Assembly (NCBI GenBank): GCA_015852425.1
Contig: JAAAIG010000239.1
Coordinates: 1-45,554 of the forward strand
Length of the DNA stretch: 45,554 nt
Source of the DNA: Gryganskiella cystojenkinii
Lineage: Eukaryota; Mortierellomycota; Mortierellomycetes; Mortierellales; Mortierellaceae
Reading direction: 5' to 3'
Shown: positions 23,568-32,987 of the stretch, in pieces
How positions within the stretch are numbered: position 1 is the stretch's first letter
How the letters are laid out: each line of letters opens with the position of its first letter
The notes under the pieces: generated by a model
Database searches by the model: none
What the model saw: the letters and a program-made list of their open reading frames with translations, nothing else
What the model was told of the DNA's origin: nothing
Translations under genes and position numbers: made by a program

Positions 23568-24149
23568 GGTTGAAATATGGGTTGATTTGAAGAGTGTTGG
23601 AGCTGTTCTTTGATGTTCTTTGATACAAAAAGGAAGCAAAGGTCAATGTGGATGTGGATGTGTGAGTTTCCGTGTGTGTATTTGTGTGCGTGTGTATATG
23701 TGTGTGGATGAAAGAGAGAGACAGAGGGGTGAGGGAATGAAAAAAAAGAGCAATGAATCAGTGGATTGGAATCTGTGATTGATGGGACCAAACGAAAAAA
23801 AAATATTCCTTTGTTTCATTAAGGGTCTAGCCTATCAATGCTGTGACCCTGAAAAGATCCCAATGATTCTTTGGTCGATCTACAGGCTTCAGCGTCGGTG
23901 ACGGTGGCGGTGGGACGTTTTCTAGCCTTTCTCAACACTTCCGAACCAATGCCAGATAACCAAATTCTTAAAAAAAGCCTCCATGGTCCCTGCCCGCAGC
24001 CAGTATCTCTCCTTTGTCCTTTGTACCGTCTCGAGAAGGTCCTTGCTGTCAAGGACTGGGCAAGACAGGAGCAACAAAGTATGATAATGGAAGTGTATTC
24101 AGTGGAAGTTATAGTAGACTAGGGGTATCACTGTCACTTTCCCAAGAGG
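23568..24149. other. Intergenic with GT-rich leader
   Basis: About 23641-23710 is rich in TG/TGTG steps and lies in the 5' leader of the minus-strand disordered protein. From about 23820 to 24149 the sequence has no convincing frame. It may still be part of the rDNA relic, since it continues past the recognisable D2 segment, but I cannot match it. Confidence 0.4.
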
Positions 24150-24860
24150 TTTGTTCGGCAAAGTAACCTGATGTTGAACTGCGGAAGAAAAGTGTATCCC
24201 GGCCGAAAAAGATATGAAAAAAAGCAGCCTTGAGGTCCACACTTCTCCCATTCCCTCCTCGTCAGAGACCGATTTTCCCAGCTGGCTTCAAGCGTCTCCC
24301 TTTCAACAACTTCACGCACTGTTTAACTCTCTTTTCAAAGTTCTTCGCATCTTTTCCCTCAAGGTACTTGTTCGCTATCGGTCTCTCGCCGATATTTAGC
24401 TTTAGATAAAATTTACCAACCATTTTGACAGCATTCCCAAACAACTCGAGTCTTTGAAAACGTATCACATAGCATCATATTCTCAGTCAAAGACGGGATT
24501 CTCACCCTCTGTGATGCCCTCCCTATTCCAAAGGATTTTACCGAGACTGCCACCAAAAACGCTTCTTTAAACTACAACTCGGACTAGTAAACCAGCCAGA
24601 TTTAAATTTTGAGATCTCCCGCTTCACTCGACGTTACTAGGAGAATCTTTGTTAGTTTCTTTTCCTCCACTTATTGATATACTTAGTTCAGCGGGTAGTT
24701 TTGCTTGATTTGAGATCAAGTCCACAAGTTCTGTTACGAATTTGCTATCGGCGATTGTGGTTTGATGAAGTCAGGAAATTAGGTCATTTAAATTATTCGA
24801 CATCGATTTAATTATCCAAAGTAAATCAACATATTTTTTTTAGTCCAATGAAGCGAGCGC
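24150..24860 (-). pseudogene. Degenerate 28S rRNA (5' D1/D2) plus ITS2 fragment
   Basis: On the minus strand, from about 24716 down to about 24150, the sequence follows the 5' end of fungal 28S rRNA. The recognisable blocks are ACCCGCTGAACT, ATATCAATAAG, GGAGGAAAAGAAAC, TTGTTTGGGAATGC, GGCGAGAGACCGATAGCGAA and GAGAGTTAAACAGTGCGTGA. The universal ITS4 primer site (24663-24682) has two mismatches, both C-to-T on the rRNA strand. Other changes include small indels, such as a lost T in the GAACTTAAG block. Upstream (24717 to about 24860) is ITS2-like sequence; no 5.8S is seen. The other end is lost inside or just after D2. It is a solitary, mutated, truncated copy, not a working rDNA unit. The pattern recalls Mortierella-type LSU. 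Confidence 0.85.
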
Positions 24861-24894
24861 CTATGTAGGAATATCACCACAAAAGATGACGATC

Positions 24895-24913
24895 TGTGCT
24901 GGAATTCGCCCTT
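24895..24913 (+). other. 19-nt match to a TOPO TA cloning-vector flank
   Basis: The bases TGTGCTGGAATTCGCCCTT equal, as I remember it, the pCR2.1/pCRII-TOPO polylinker just before the insertion point, including the EcoRI site. Sequence on both sides (GATC before, TCTTTTTT after) does not continue into the vector or into rDNA. Chance identity of this length is very unlikely. It may be a vector remnant or an assembly junction. Confidence 0.55.
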
Positions 24914-25334
24914 TCTTTTTTGTGGTTGTAATGTACTTGGGAAGCCGAGTCTCATTGATGGCCCCTACTTATCAGAACCCAAGAAAGTGGAAGCAGAGAT
25001 AGCAGTCGACTGCAAGGGATTAACAAACAAGTCGATCTTGGACCATGGTCGCACATCACAATCAAAAAAGGAACGGTCCGTGCGAAACGAGCCTTCTCTT
25101 CCTTCTCTTTTTCCTTTTCCTTCTTTCTCTCTTTCCCGTTTCCACCTCGTCTCCTTTTCCCCCCTTTCAACCTCATTTGTCCTCATTCCCCGTTCTTGTG
25201 ACCCTCTTTTATTCCTTTTTCTGCCTTACACGAATAACAGAACAACGGGCAACGACAAACCCTCTCTTTTTTTTTTACTTCCGGTTTAACACAAACACAC
25301 ACAACAGTCGTTTCCTCTTTCTCTATAAACGACC
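24914..25334. other. Promoter and leader of the CBS/PB1 gene
   Basis: The stretch is strongly CT-rich from about 25090 to 25330, with repeated TTTTCC and CTCTTT blocks, ending in an ACACAC stretch and CTCTATAAACGACC just before the ATG. No gene is seen. Confidence 0.5.
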
Positions 25335-28187
25335 ATGCTCAGGGGCAACACAAGCTATCAAAAGTCAACGGTTGGTGGCAACAGTGGTGCCACCGGTTCT
25401 TCCGTCGGAACACCCAATCTGAAACGCAACTCGGGTGTCCCCTCACCTTCTCTTCAACAACAGACAGCCGCAGATGCTGGTCTCTCTGCTTCTGAACTCG
25501 CACGAAAACGCCAGGTTCGCAAGGACGATGCGATTCGAAAGAAGCTCGATCAAGAGCTAGGACGCAAAAGGCCCTCCACGCGCGCTCATGGTTCCACGCG
25601 ACCTGTTCAAGGAACAGTCGGTTCTTTGAGGTAACATTTCTCACTTTTTCGAGAAACAAGGATATAACACGCCTGGTGTGGGATGAAAAAGAGAGGCATC
25701 CAAGAAGGGAGGAGGAGGACTGACTTTTTTTTTTTTTTTTTGGTTCTCGATAGACCATCTGCTGCGTTGACGTTGTTGGACTCTGCGATGATTGTCGATG
25801 CTGCAAGGTATGACAAAGGGTTTTTGACTTCTATTCGATGGTCAACGTCTTGAATGAATCATAGATATGTTTGAACCTTGTGCTCTTTCACATCCTGCTA
25901 ACATTTTTTTCGGCCTTGTTTTTTTTGTTGAACGTGTAGAATTATGGCTGCAAAAAGGTATAAAAAAGTGCGCAAAGGGAATGCATGCAATTGGACACCT
26001 AAACCAAGAATGGAAACTTTCCGACAAAGGGACCTTGGCCAAGGACAAATTCGACTTTGCCTCTAAAAAGAATCTTTGTATTATAAACACATCATAGGGC
26101 TGATGCTGTCTTGGTCATCGACCGCGATTCCAATCTTGTCGGTAAGAATCTCTTTTGGGGATCAACTGAACGAAACGCGGAGACAGGGCTTTGAAAATAA
26201 CAGAGTAATTATTTCTCTCTCTCTCTCTTTCTCTCCCACGGTATGTGTTGTATTTTTTAGGTATCATGACGGATAAGGATCTGGCGTTCAGAGTTGTATC
26301 AGAGGGACTCGATATTCGCAACACGCTCATCTCTCAAGTCATGACAAGGGTAAAGCCGAATCAGGAATCGTGGTAGTAAAAAATACACTCACTTCCAACA
26401 AGGACAAAAGTGATCAGCGGTTCTGACCGGCCGTGTTTCTTTTTTCGTTTTTTAGAACCCCTTCTGTGTGACCACCGAGACTAATGCCACAGAGGCCTTG
26501 AACAAGATGGTCAATGGTGGTTTCCGTCATTTGCCTTGCTTGAATGCAGATGGTAACCCATAACCACCATAGAGTAAATACTGCTCCCGGAATCCAATCA
26601 GAGATGAGATACTAATCGATTAATATGTTGTCGATTCATATGTTGATTGACAACATTAGGCGATGTGGTCGGATTGTTGGATATCACAAAGTGCTTGTAC
26701 GAGGCTCTGGAGAAACTCGAAAAGGCTCATCAGTCCTCTCAGATCATCGCGGACGCGTTCCAGGGTCTGCAATCGGAATGGGCCCAGTCCACCAACCCAG
26801 ATTTGCAGAACATTGTAGACGCCGTAAGTAACCCAGCGCCTTGTACCGTATTTCTGCTCTAGGAAAGAAAGCCAGTACTAACGGCCAACCTGACGTCCTT
26901 GCCTTAGATGAGAGAAAAGATGGCATCGCCTGATTTGAACACGATCCTGGATAGTCAACATGGTGTGGCCGAGATTCAATCCAAGACTTCAGTGCGAGAT
27001 GCTTCCAGAATCATGAAGCAACAACATTCGACTGCCTGCTTGATCACAGAAGATGGTCGAGTCACTGGCATCTTTACGACAAAAGTAAGACAAGAAAGAG
27101 AACGAGGTTTGAGAAACGGGAAAAAAACAAACACCACCCTGAAAGCTACCGACTAAGCTGTTTGTCTTGTTTCTAGGACATCGTCGTGAGAGTCTTGGCT
27201 GCAGGATTGGAGCCAGACAGGACGTCGGTCATTAGAGTTATGACCCCTCACCCGGACACGGTCCCCTCCAACATGACCATCTTGGAAGCGCTGAAAAAGA
27301 TGCACACGAACCATTACCTCCATCTCCCCGTCGTGGACGACCACGGACAAATGGCGGGTCTCGTTGATGTTCTTCAAGTATCGTTCGCGATGTTGAATCA
27401 GATGAACACGATCCAGGGCGAGGGCATATCTTCATCTGGCGCATTTGGAGGGGCTTCTGAAGGTCCAGTCTGGAACAAATTTTGGGAATCGAGCTTCAAT
27501 AGAGAAGAGACAGGTTCTGAGGTCTCTGCCTCGGAATATCGTGGTGGTGCTGGTATGCCTTCTTCAGCGTCCGAGATGCAATTCGGGGCGAGTTTAATTG
27601 GTTCAGGCGTCCGGCTGAGTTCAGCGCTAGCTGGAAGTGTTCTCGACAATGCTGCGGCAGCGTTCGTTTTCAAGTTTAAGGAACAGTCGGGACAAGTCCA
27701 TCGCTTCGCTTCGTCACCTTCATCGTATTCGGAGCTGCGGGATCGGATAGTGGAGAAGCTCGGAGGCGCTGAAGCCGTTGGGGATTCGAGCGTGGTCCTG
27801 AGTTACTGTGATGAGGAAAATGACCAAGTCCTGATATTGCAGGATTCGGATGTTGTGGATGCGGTTCAGATGGCAGCCCGGCACCAATGGCCCTTGATCC
27901 GTCTCACGGTCACGGTCTCGACCAAGGGGCAACCTATCAGTCAGATTGTCAGCACTCCCCCTGTCAGCAGCAACAGCAACATTTATGCTTCTGTAGAGCC
28001 TGTCGCCGTTCCTGTAGCTGAAGTAGCGAAGGAGGAGCCAGGCTTTCCTTCGACAACATCGACGACAAACAACAAAATCGATGGTGTGAGTGGCCTGGCA
28101 GGACTGGACCCAATGTTGGTGGCGGGTGGTCTTGGGATCGGACTTGGCATTGGCATCGCAATCTTGTTTGCGATCATGAAGAAGTAG
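25335..28187 (+). CDS. Four-CBS-domain, PB1-domain, tail-anchored protein
   Basis: Nine exons give 649 aa: 25335-25630, 25754-25807, 25940-25957, 26098-26141, 26261-26349, 26456-26552, 26660-26823, 26908-27084 and 27177-28187. A basic, disordered N-terminus is followed by two Bateman modules. The first has ALTLLDSAMIVDAARIMAAK, VGIMTDKDLAFRV and GFRHLPCLNADGDVVGLLDI. The second has SVRDASRIMKQQHSTACLI, VTGIFTTKDIVVRV and HYLHLPVVDDHGQMAGLVDV. A PB1 domain starts near 27660 (FKFKEQSGQVHRFA). The last 25 residues form a Gly-rich membrane segment ending in IMKK. CBS pairs usually bind adenine nucleotides. The layout matches fungal Mug70-type proteins, whose role is poorly known; sensing of nucleotides at a membrane is inference. 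Exon 3 is only 18 nt. Confidence 0.9.
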
Positions 28188-28524
28188 ACTGGAAGCTGAA
28201 TGATAGACGATAAAAATCCATGAAAAAAGGGATTCGCGAAATTGCGCTATTGCCTAACTGGCGATGACTCGTTTTGCCTGTCTCCTCAAGGTGTAGAGCA
28301 ATATTGGGTATGTGTCCGGAAGGGTAAAAAGACGTTTTCAAGCTCCGTCCACGTCTGCGCAATTGCCCCTTTGCGCTCCAGCGGTCGAGCCTCTACAATA
28401 TGATCCTTCGAAAATAAGAATGTCCGAAAAGTCAATTCGTTCTACCTTTTCTATCTTCTCTTTTCTTTCCCTCTTTGCCCTTTTCTCTTTCATTTGAAAA
28501 GGATTATTTTTCACTACCTTCGCA
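28188..28524. other. Intergenic, CBS gene 3' flank and UROD promoter
   Basis: No gene is seen. The last 80 bases are CT/TTTTC-rich (28441-28500), as in other leaders here. No clear TATA box is visible. Confidence 0.5.
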
Positions 28525-30023
28525 ATGGTACGCTCAAGTGTCTCCTTGCCCTTGGCTACACTCCTGTTCGCCTCAGTTGCCTTCACCTCTTCGGCTCTTC
28601 CTACTCAGTCACAGCAACACTCCTTCAGCAGGATTCCACTGACAGTGACCAACAGCTCATTCCCTCCATTGAAGAACGACCTCATTCTCCGAGCTGCTCG
28701 TGGTGAAAAGACAGAGAGAGCACCAGTCTGGGTCATGCGACAGGCTGGAAGATATCTTCCTGGTAAAAAATCCGAAAGAGGTTTTTTTTGCATTCCCCAT
28801 TCCTCATTCCGAAAACTGATCTGATCAGATTCAAAAACTTAACTATTTTTTTTTTTAAAAAACGGGGGTTTCTTAATCCCTTTTTTGCACAAACAGAGTT
28901 CCGCAAGGAAACTGCCGAGCACGATTTCTTTACGATTTGCAAGACCCCGGAATTGGCAACCAAAGTCACCTTACAACCGATTGATCGGTACGACGGTCTC
29001 TTGGATGCCTCGATCATATTTTCTGATATCCTGGTCATCCCTCAATCCATGGGGATGCAAGTCGAGATGTTGCCAGGCAAGGGACCTCATTTCCCGGATC
29101 CTTTGGTTCAACCCGCGGACATGAAAAAGTTGAGGAGTCATGTCGATGTGCACAAGGAGTTGCAGTTCGTCTTTGATGCGATTCATATGACAAGACATGC
29201 CCTCGGTGGTCGAGTGCCTCTTATTGGATTTGTGGGAGCTCCTTGGACTTTGATGGTAATTTATCCGCTTCAGAGATTCTTTTGTTCTCTTGTGCTCTCA
29301 TAACTTGAATAATATTTCGCGCTTGTGCAACTTCTTCCTTTTTCGCTCACAACTTCATTTTGCCTTTTTTTTTTAATTGAGTAGGCTTACATGATCGAAG
29401 GTGGCGGAAGCAAGACCCTGTCCAAAGCCAAATCCTGGTTATTCATGTACCCAACCGAAAGTCGTGCTCTCCTGCAAAAGATCACGGATGTCAGTGTCGA
29501 TTTCCTCGTCGGTCAGGTCCAAGCGGGTGCCCAAATGTTGCAAGTCTTTGAATCCTGGGGTGGCGAACTCGGACCCGACGATTTCAATCAGTTCTCCCTG
29601 CCATACTTGAAACAAATCGCCGCTCGCGTCAAGGCGCAACTGGGACCCGAGGCCGCGGTACCGATGACGGTCTTTTCAAAGGGATCCTGGTATGCACTTG
29701 AGGACCTTTCCGAGACAGAGTATGACGTGATCTCGGTCGACTGGACGTTTGATCCTGCCCAGGCCAAGGCTATTACGAAGGGTCGAGTCACCTTGCAGGG
29801 CAACATGGATCCCAACGTGCTCTTGGGTGGAGATGATGCGATCGTCGCAACTGCGGAGAAAATGGTCAGGGCTTTCGGAAGCACAGGACGGTATATTGCC
29901 AACTTGGGTCATGGCATCCTTCCAGGTGTCCCTGTCGAAGCCATGGGTCTCTTCTTGAAGACTGTTCAACGTGTTGGACTCGAGGTCGCCGCTGAGGAGG
30001 AAGAGATGGCCAAAACAGCATAA
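28525..30023 (+). CDS. Uroporphyrinogen decarboxylase
   Basis: The enzyme removes four carboxyl groups from uroporphyrinogen III to give coproporphyrinogen III, a cytosolic step of heme synthesis. Exons are 28525-28762, 28897-29255 and 29385-30023 (411 aa). Signatures are [32 protein letters not shown] and the [14 protein letters not shown] block with the catalytic Asp. They continue with [54 protein letters not shown] and [11 protein letters not shown]. Compared with yeast Hem12, which starts almost at the KNDLILRAA block, this protein has about 50 extra N-terminal residues. Residues 1-25 ([19 protein letters not shown]...) are hydrophobic after one Arg, like a signal peptide or membrane/organelle targeting segment. 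No later Met precedes the core, so the extension is probably real unless an upstream exon replaces it. Confidence 0.95.
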
Positions 30024-30088
30024 AAGACATACACACATACACATACATATACTCTTGTACAATAACCAGAAATGAAAAAGAAAATTGC

Positions 30089-30113
30089 CATAAATTGGGA
30101 CCAGCAATTTATG
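30089..30113. terminator. Perfect 9-bp hairpin between convergent genes
   Basis: CATAAATTG (30089-30097) and CAATTTATG (30105-30113) are perfect inverted copies with a 7-nt loop. They lie 65 bp after the UROD stop and 23 bp from the METTL16 stop, next to a long T run (30123-30137). It would form in the 3' UTRs of both transcripts. A role in 3'-end formation is inference. Confidence 0.4.
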
Positions 30114-30136
30114 CCTGTTTTTAACTTTTTTTTTTT

Positions 30137-32440
30137 TCACTTCCTGTCGCTTGCAAATTTCGTCTTGAGATGAAGAAAAAAAGACTCGAACAAATCGCGA
30201 TCTTGTCCAAACGTCCAAGTCATCTCGACCGTCGGACCAAAAATCGCAGAAGAAGGGGAAGTTCTCGCGGACACCCGAATCTCCGCCGTCATGACCACAG
30301 AAACTTCCATGGGAGCAGCAGTAGACGTCGAGGCGGAGCCTTGTTGTGATTCCTGCGCAGCACGGGCCATGGCTCGTCGAGCTGCTCGAGACCAAGTGTT
30401 TCCTGTGACATTTGCAACAAGAATTGACTTGGACTCTGCCGGTGAGGATGTTGACAAGGATGAAAAGGTGTGTTTAACAGCAATCTGATCAAGAAGCGCG
30501 CAAATCCGCTCCATGGCCACTTCTGCTGTTGTTCCTGCAGACCCTTGAAAGGAGAGTGTTGTCCTGGGTGCCGCCAACTTGGCGAGTTTGTTTGATGTTT
30601 GCTGCATTGATGCCTATGGCGACGGGAGAGTAAAGAGCAAAGCAGAAAAATTGTTAGTAGCCGAGGATGGGAAAGTGAAATAATCACTGTATAATCGATC
30701 CCAATAAAAAATGACTCACCCATGGCGCTCGTTCGTCACCAAAAGACCAAGCGATCGCCCATCGAGTCGTCTTTCCTTGACGAAAAGTTGTTAGAGCATA
30801 ATTGAGAATCTATGATTTCAATAAAAAGATGTAATTCTATGTTAGCAGTACTTTTTAGCGACCCCCTCCCCCCCCCCCTGCTTAAGCGTTGAACGCGAAT
30901 TTTACCTTGTTCGCCTTTAGATGTTCGACAATGCTATCCAGTGAGCTCCGCTTCCCGACCATGCTCGTGTACCATCTACATTATCAGAAATTGTCTATAG
31001 TGAGTTCCACGCTCTTTTGTGTCACATCGCACCCACACGAGTATTTGTGGAGGTTAAACTTACTGGATCTTTGACTTCAAAACAAGACTTTCTTCCACCA
31101 TCCGGATCACAAACTGAACTTCACCACCCGCAGTTATCATCTCGTTTGAGGTCGCCTGACAGATGGCAGAGGGCTGATCGGCCTTCGCATCTGCACTCTC
31201 CTGAATGTCCTGCTCGTCCTCATAAAATGGAGGGTTACACATTGAAAAGTCGTAGCTGATAATTGACATAAATGAACCGAGACCGAAAAAAAAAGGTCAG
31301 TATGTTGGAAGGAAAAAAACCACTCTTTTGCGGATCAAAATATTTCAAATAAGTATGTCGCCCTGTACTTTGTGGATGGTTTGTCAAAGAGTGGATCTGG
31401 AAAGATTTTTTCTGATGGGTTCTTGAGAATCGTGATGACTGACTGGAGTTTGTTCCGACTGACATTCTCTGTCGCGTAGGAGATCGATCTGTCGTTGATA
31501 TCTAAACGGCGGACAAAGATTCTGGTCAGACATCATTTGGAATGTCGTTACTCTTATTATGAAGAAGGTGGGGAGGGGAGGGGGCTTGAGGCATACCAGT
31601 GGCGATCATCTTCCAGTTCTTGTTCCTGGTACATCCCAGCAGTGGGTAAATACCTGACGCGCCTGTGCCACTAAAATAAGGGGGGAAAGTTAAGTAGCGA
31701 GTATTGGAAAGAGACATTTTCGACAGATAAATCTCCAAACGGGGAGCCCAGTGCTAGTCCAGGGCGGCTTACATGTCGATTCCTGAGATGGCTCTCTCAG
31801 ATTCGTTGTGCACAAGGTCCTCGATCCAGCAGATGTAGTTCAGTCGATTTGGGATCTAGCGCAAGATGAAAGGGATATATATGTATCAGCATGGACGCTC
31901 TGGAGCTTGTCGTACCCACGTTTTCTTTTTGTTTGAGTTAACAGTCCGTACAGTGGGGCAGAGAGAGTCCAAGGGAATATCCAAGTCGATCGAAAAGTCG
32001 CGTTTCAACAGGCAGTATGTTAGCTCCCTGAGACATAGAAGTATCAACCAAGAGAGATTTTGGTGTAAGTTGGACACGACAAGAAAAAAAAAATCCCCAG
32101 TATTGTTGTTAAAAAAATGTTGTTACCTCAGTGCCCGGGGATCCCGAAAGTTGATGACACCATAGGGCTGAGAGGCGGTCGTGATCTCACGTCCATCGTC
32201 CTTTTTACTTTCATCCAGATCGGTCCTCACGGCGACACTATTGGTGGCAGAAGGCTTTGAGGTCAGCACCATAGCAAATAGAAAAGTCTCTATGGCAAAA
32301 AAAAAAAAAAAAAAACTGTAGCATTACTATGGTTTCAATGAGGGGAACTCATTCGATAATGTCAAAAAGTTGGGCGGGTTGTTGAAGTAAGGGTTGGATG
32401 GATGCATTCCTGGTCCTGATTCATGCTTCCGTTTCGACAT
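30137..32440 (-). CDS. METTL16-like U6 snRNA m6A methyltransferase
   Basis: The family methylates A43 in the ACAGAGA box of U6 snRNA using SAM. My model has exons 32440-32328, 32237-32127, 32027-31952, 31855-31773, 31670-31597, 31501-31369, 31255-31064, 30975-30906, 30809-30720 and 30613-30137 (472 aa). It starts MSKRKHESGPGMHPSNPYF and continues FLTLSNEFPSLKPYV and YGVINFRDPRALR. The SAM-binding GIDIGTGASGIYPLLG follows, then the catalytic NPPF (YDFSMCNPPFYED), MITAGGEVQFV, WYTSMVGKRSSL and RQGKTTRWAIAWSF. Exon 10 holds a C-terminal region (VEMTWTFGQDRDLFESFF) that may equal the vertebrate VCR domain. Phases agree at every junction. Intron 1 has a T19 tract on the coding strand. It converges on UROD with 113 bp between stops. 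Confidence 0.92.
30862..30878 (-). repeat. G-rich homopolymer tract in a METTL16 intron
   Basis: On the transcribed strand this reads 11 G, A, 5 G, inside intron 8 (30810-30905) of the METTL16 gene. It is a potential G-quadruplex and a likely site of read errors. Confidence 0.7.
32297..32315 (+). repeat. A19 homopolymer in METTL16 intron 1
   Basis: Nineteen A on the plus strand, which is a T19 tract in the METTL16 pre-mRNA about 60 nt upstream of the 3' splice site used in my model. Confidence 0.8.
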
Positions 32441-32987
32441 TTTGGTTCGCGATGTGTGTGTACCAGAGAAAACAAGTTTGTTGCATCGCGTGCTTTTTTT
32501 ACGCAATAGCGATAGAAGTCACGTGCAACATCCATCGCCAGAAATGAAGACGGGAGTTCGTACTTCGTACTTCAAAGTTTCTTCAAATGCTCCACTATTT
32601 TTAAAAATTACATTCGAACAAGACGAACGACGACAATTGTGAGTATCGAACCTGTTGATACCGCGCAAATTACCTCTCGCGCCTTGTTTCCTTGTCTCCT
32701 TTGACCTTCTCTGGACTTGCTATGGAGCCTTGGGAACTGAGATTCCCCTAGCCAACGGCAAAGATAAATACTCTCGTCCCAGAACGATATTAGGGGGAGA
32801 TCGAATCCTTTTTTTTTTACCTCTAATCCACCCCTGTCACATCTTCCATTAAAATAAAACCTTCTCTTTGCAAATCAATGATGTTATTCGAAAAAAAAAC
32901 GCTATTGTACAGAAAACTTGACGCGAATGAAGCAAAAAAAAAAAGTGTGCGAGTGATTGAAAGGGAAGGGTGGTTAAAAGAAGACCT
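32441..32987. other. METTL16 promoter region and Swc4 3' flank
   Basis: No gene is supported. There are several short A or T runs and a small direct repeat TTCGTACTTCGTACTTC near 32560-32576. Frames are short and low in quality. Confidence 0.45.

Noticed and set aside
24262..24468. Minus-strand frame that looks like a small basic protein (NFEKRVKQCVKLLKGRR)
   Set aside because: It is the translation of the conserved 28S D1/D2 sequence, not a gene.
31465..31472. ACAGAGAA on the METTL16 coding strand, similar to the METTL16 target motif, suggesting self-regulation
   Set aside because: It lacks the preceding U of the UACAGAGAA consensus, no hairpin context is visible, and an 8-mer is expected by chance.
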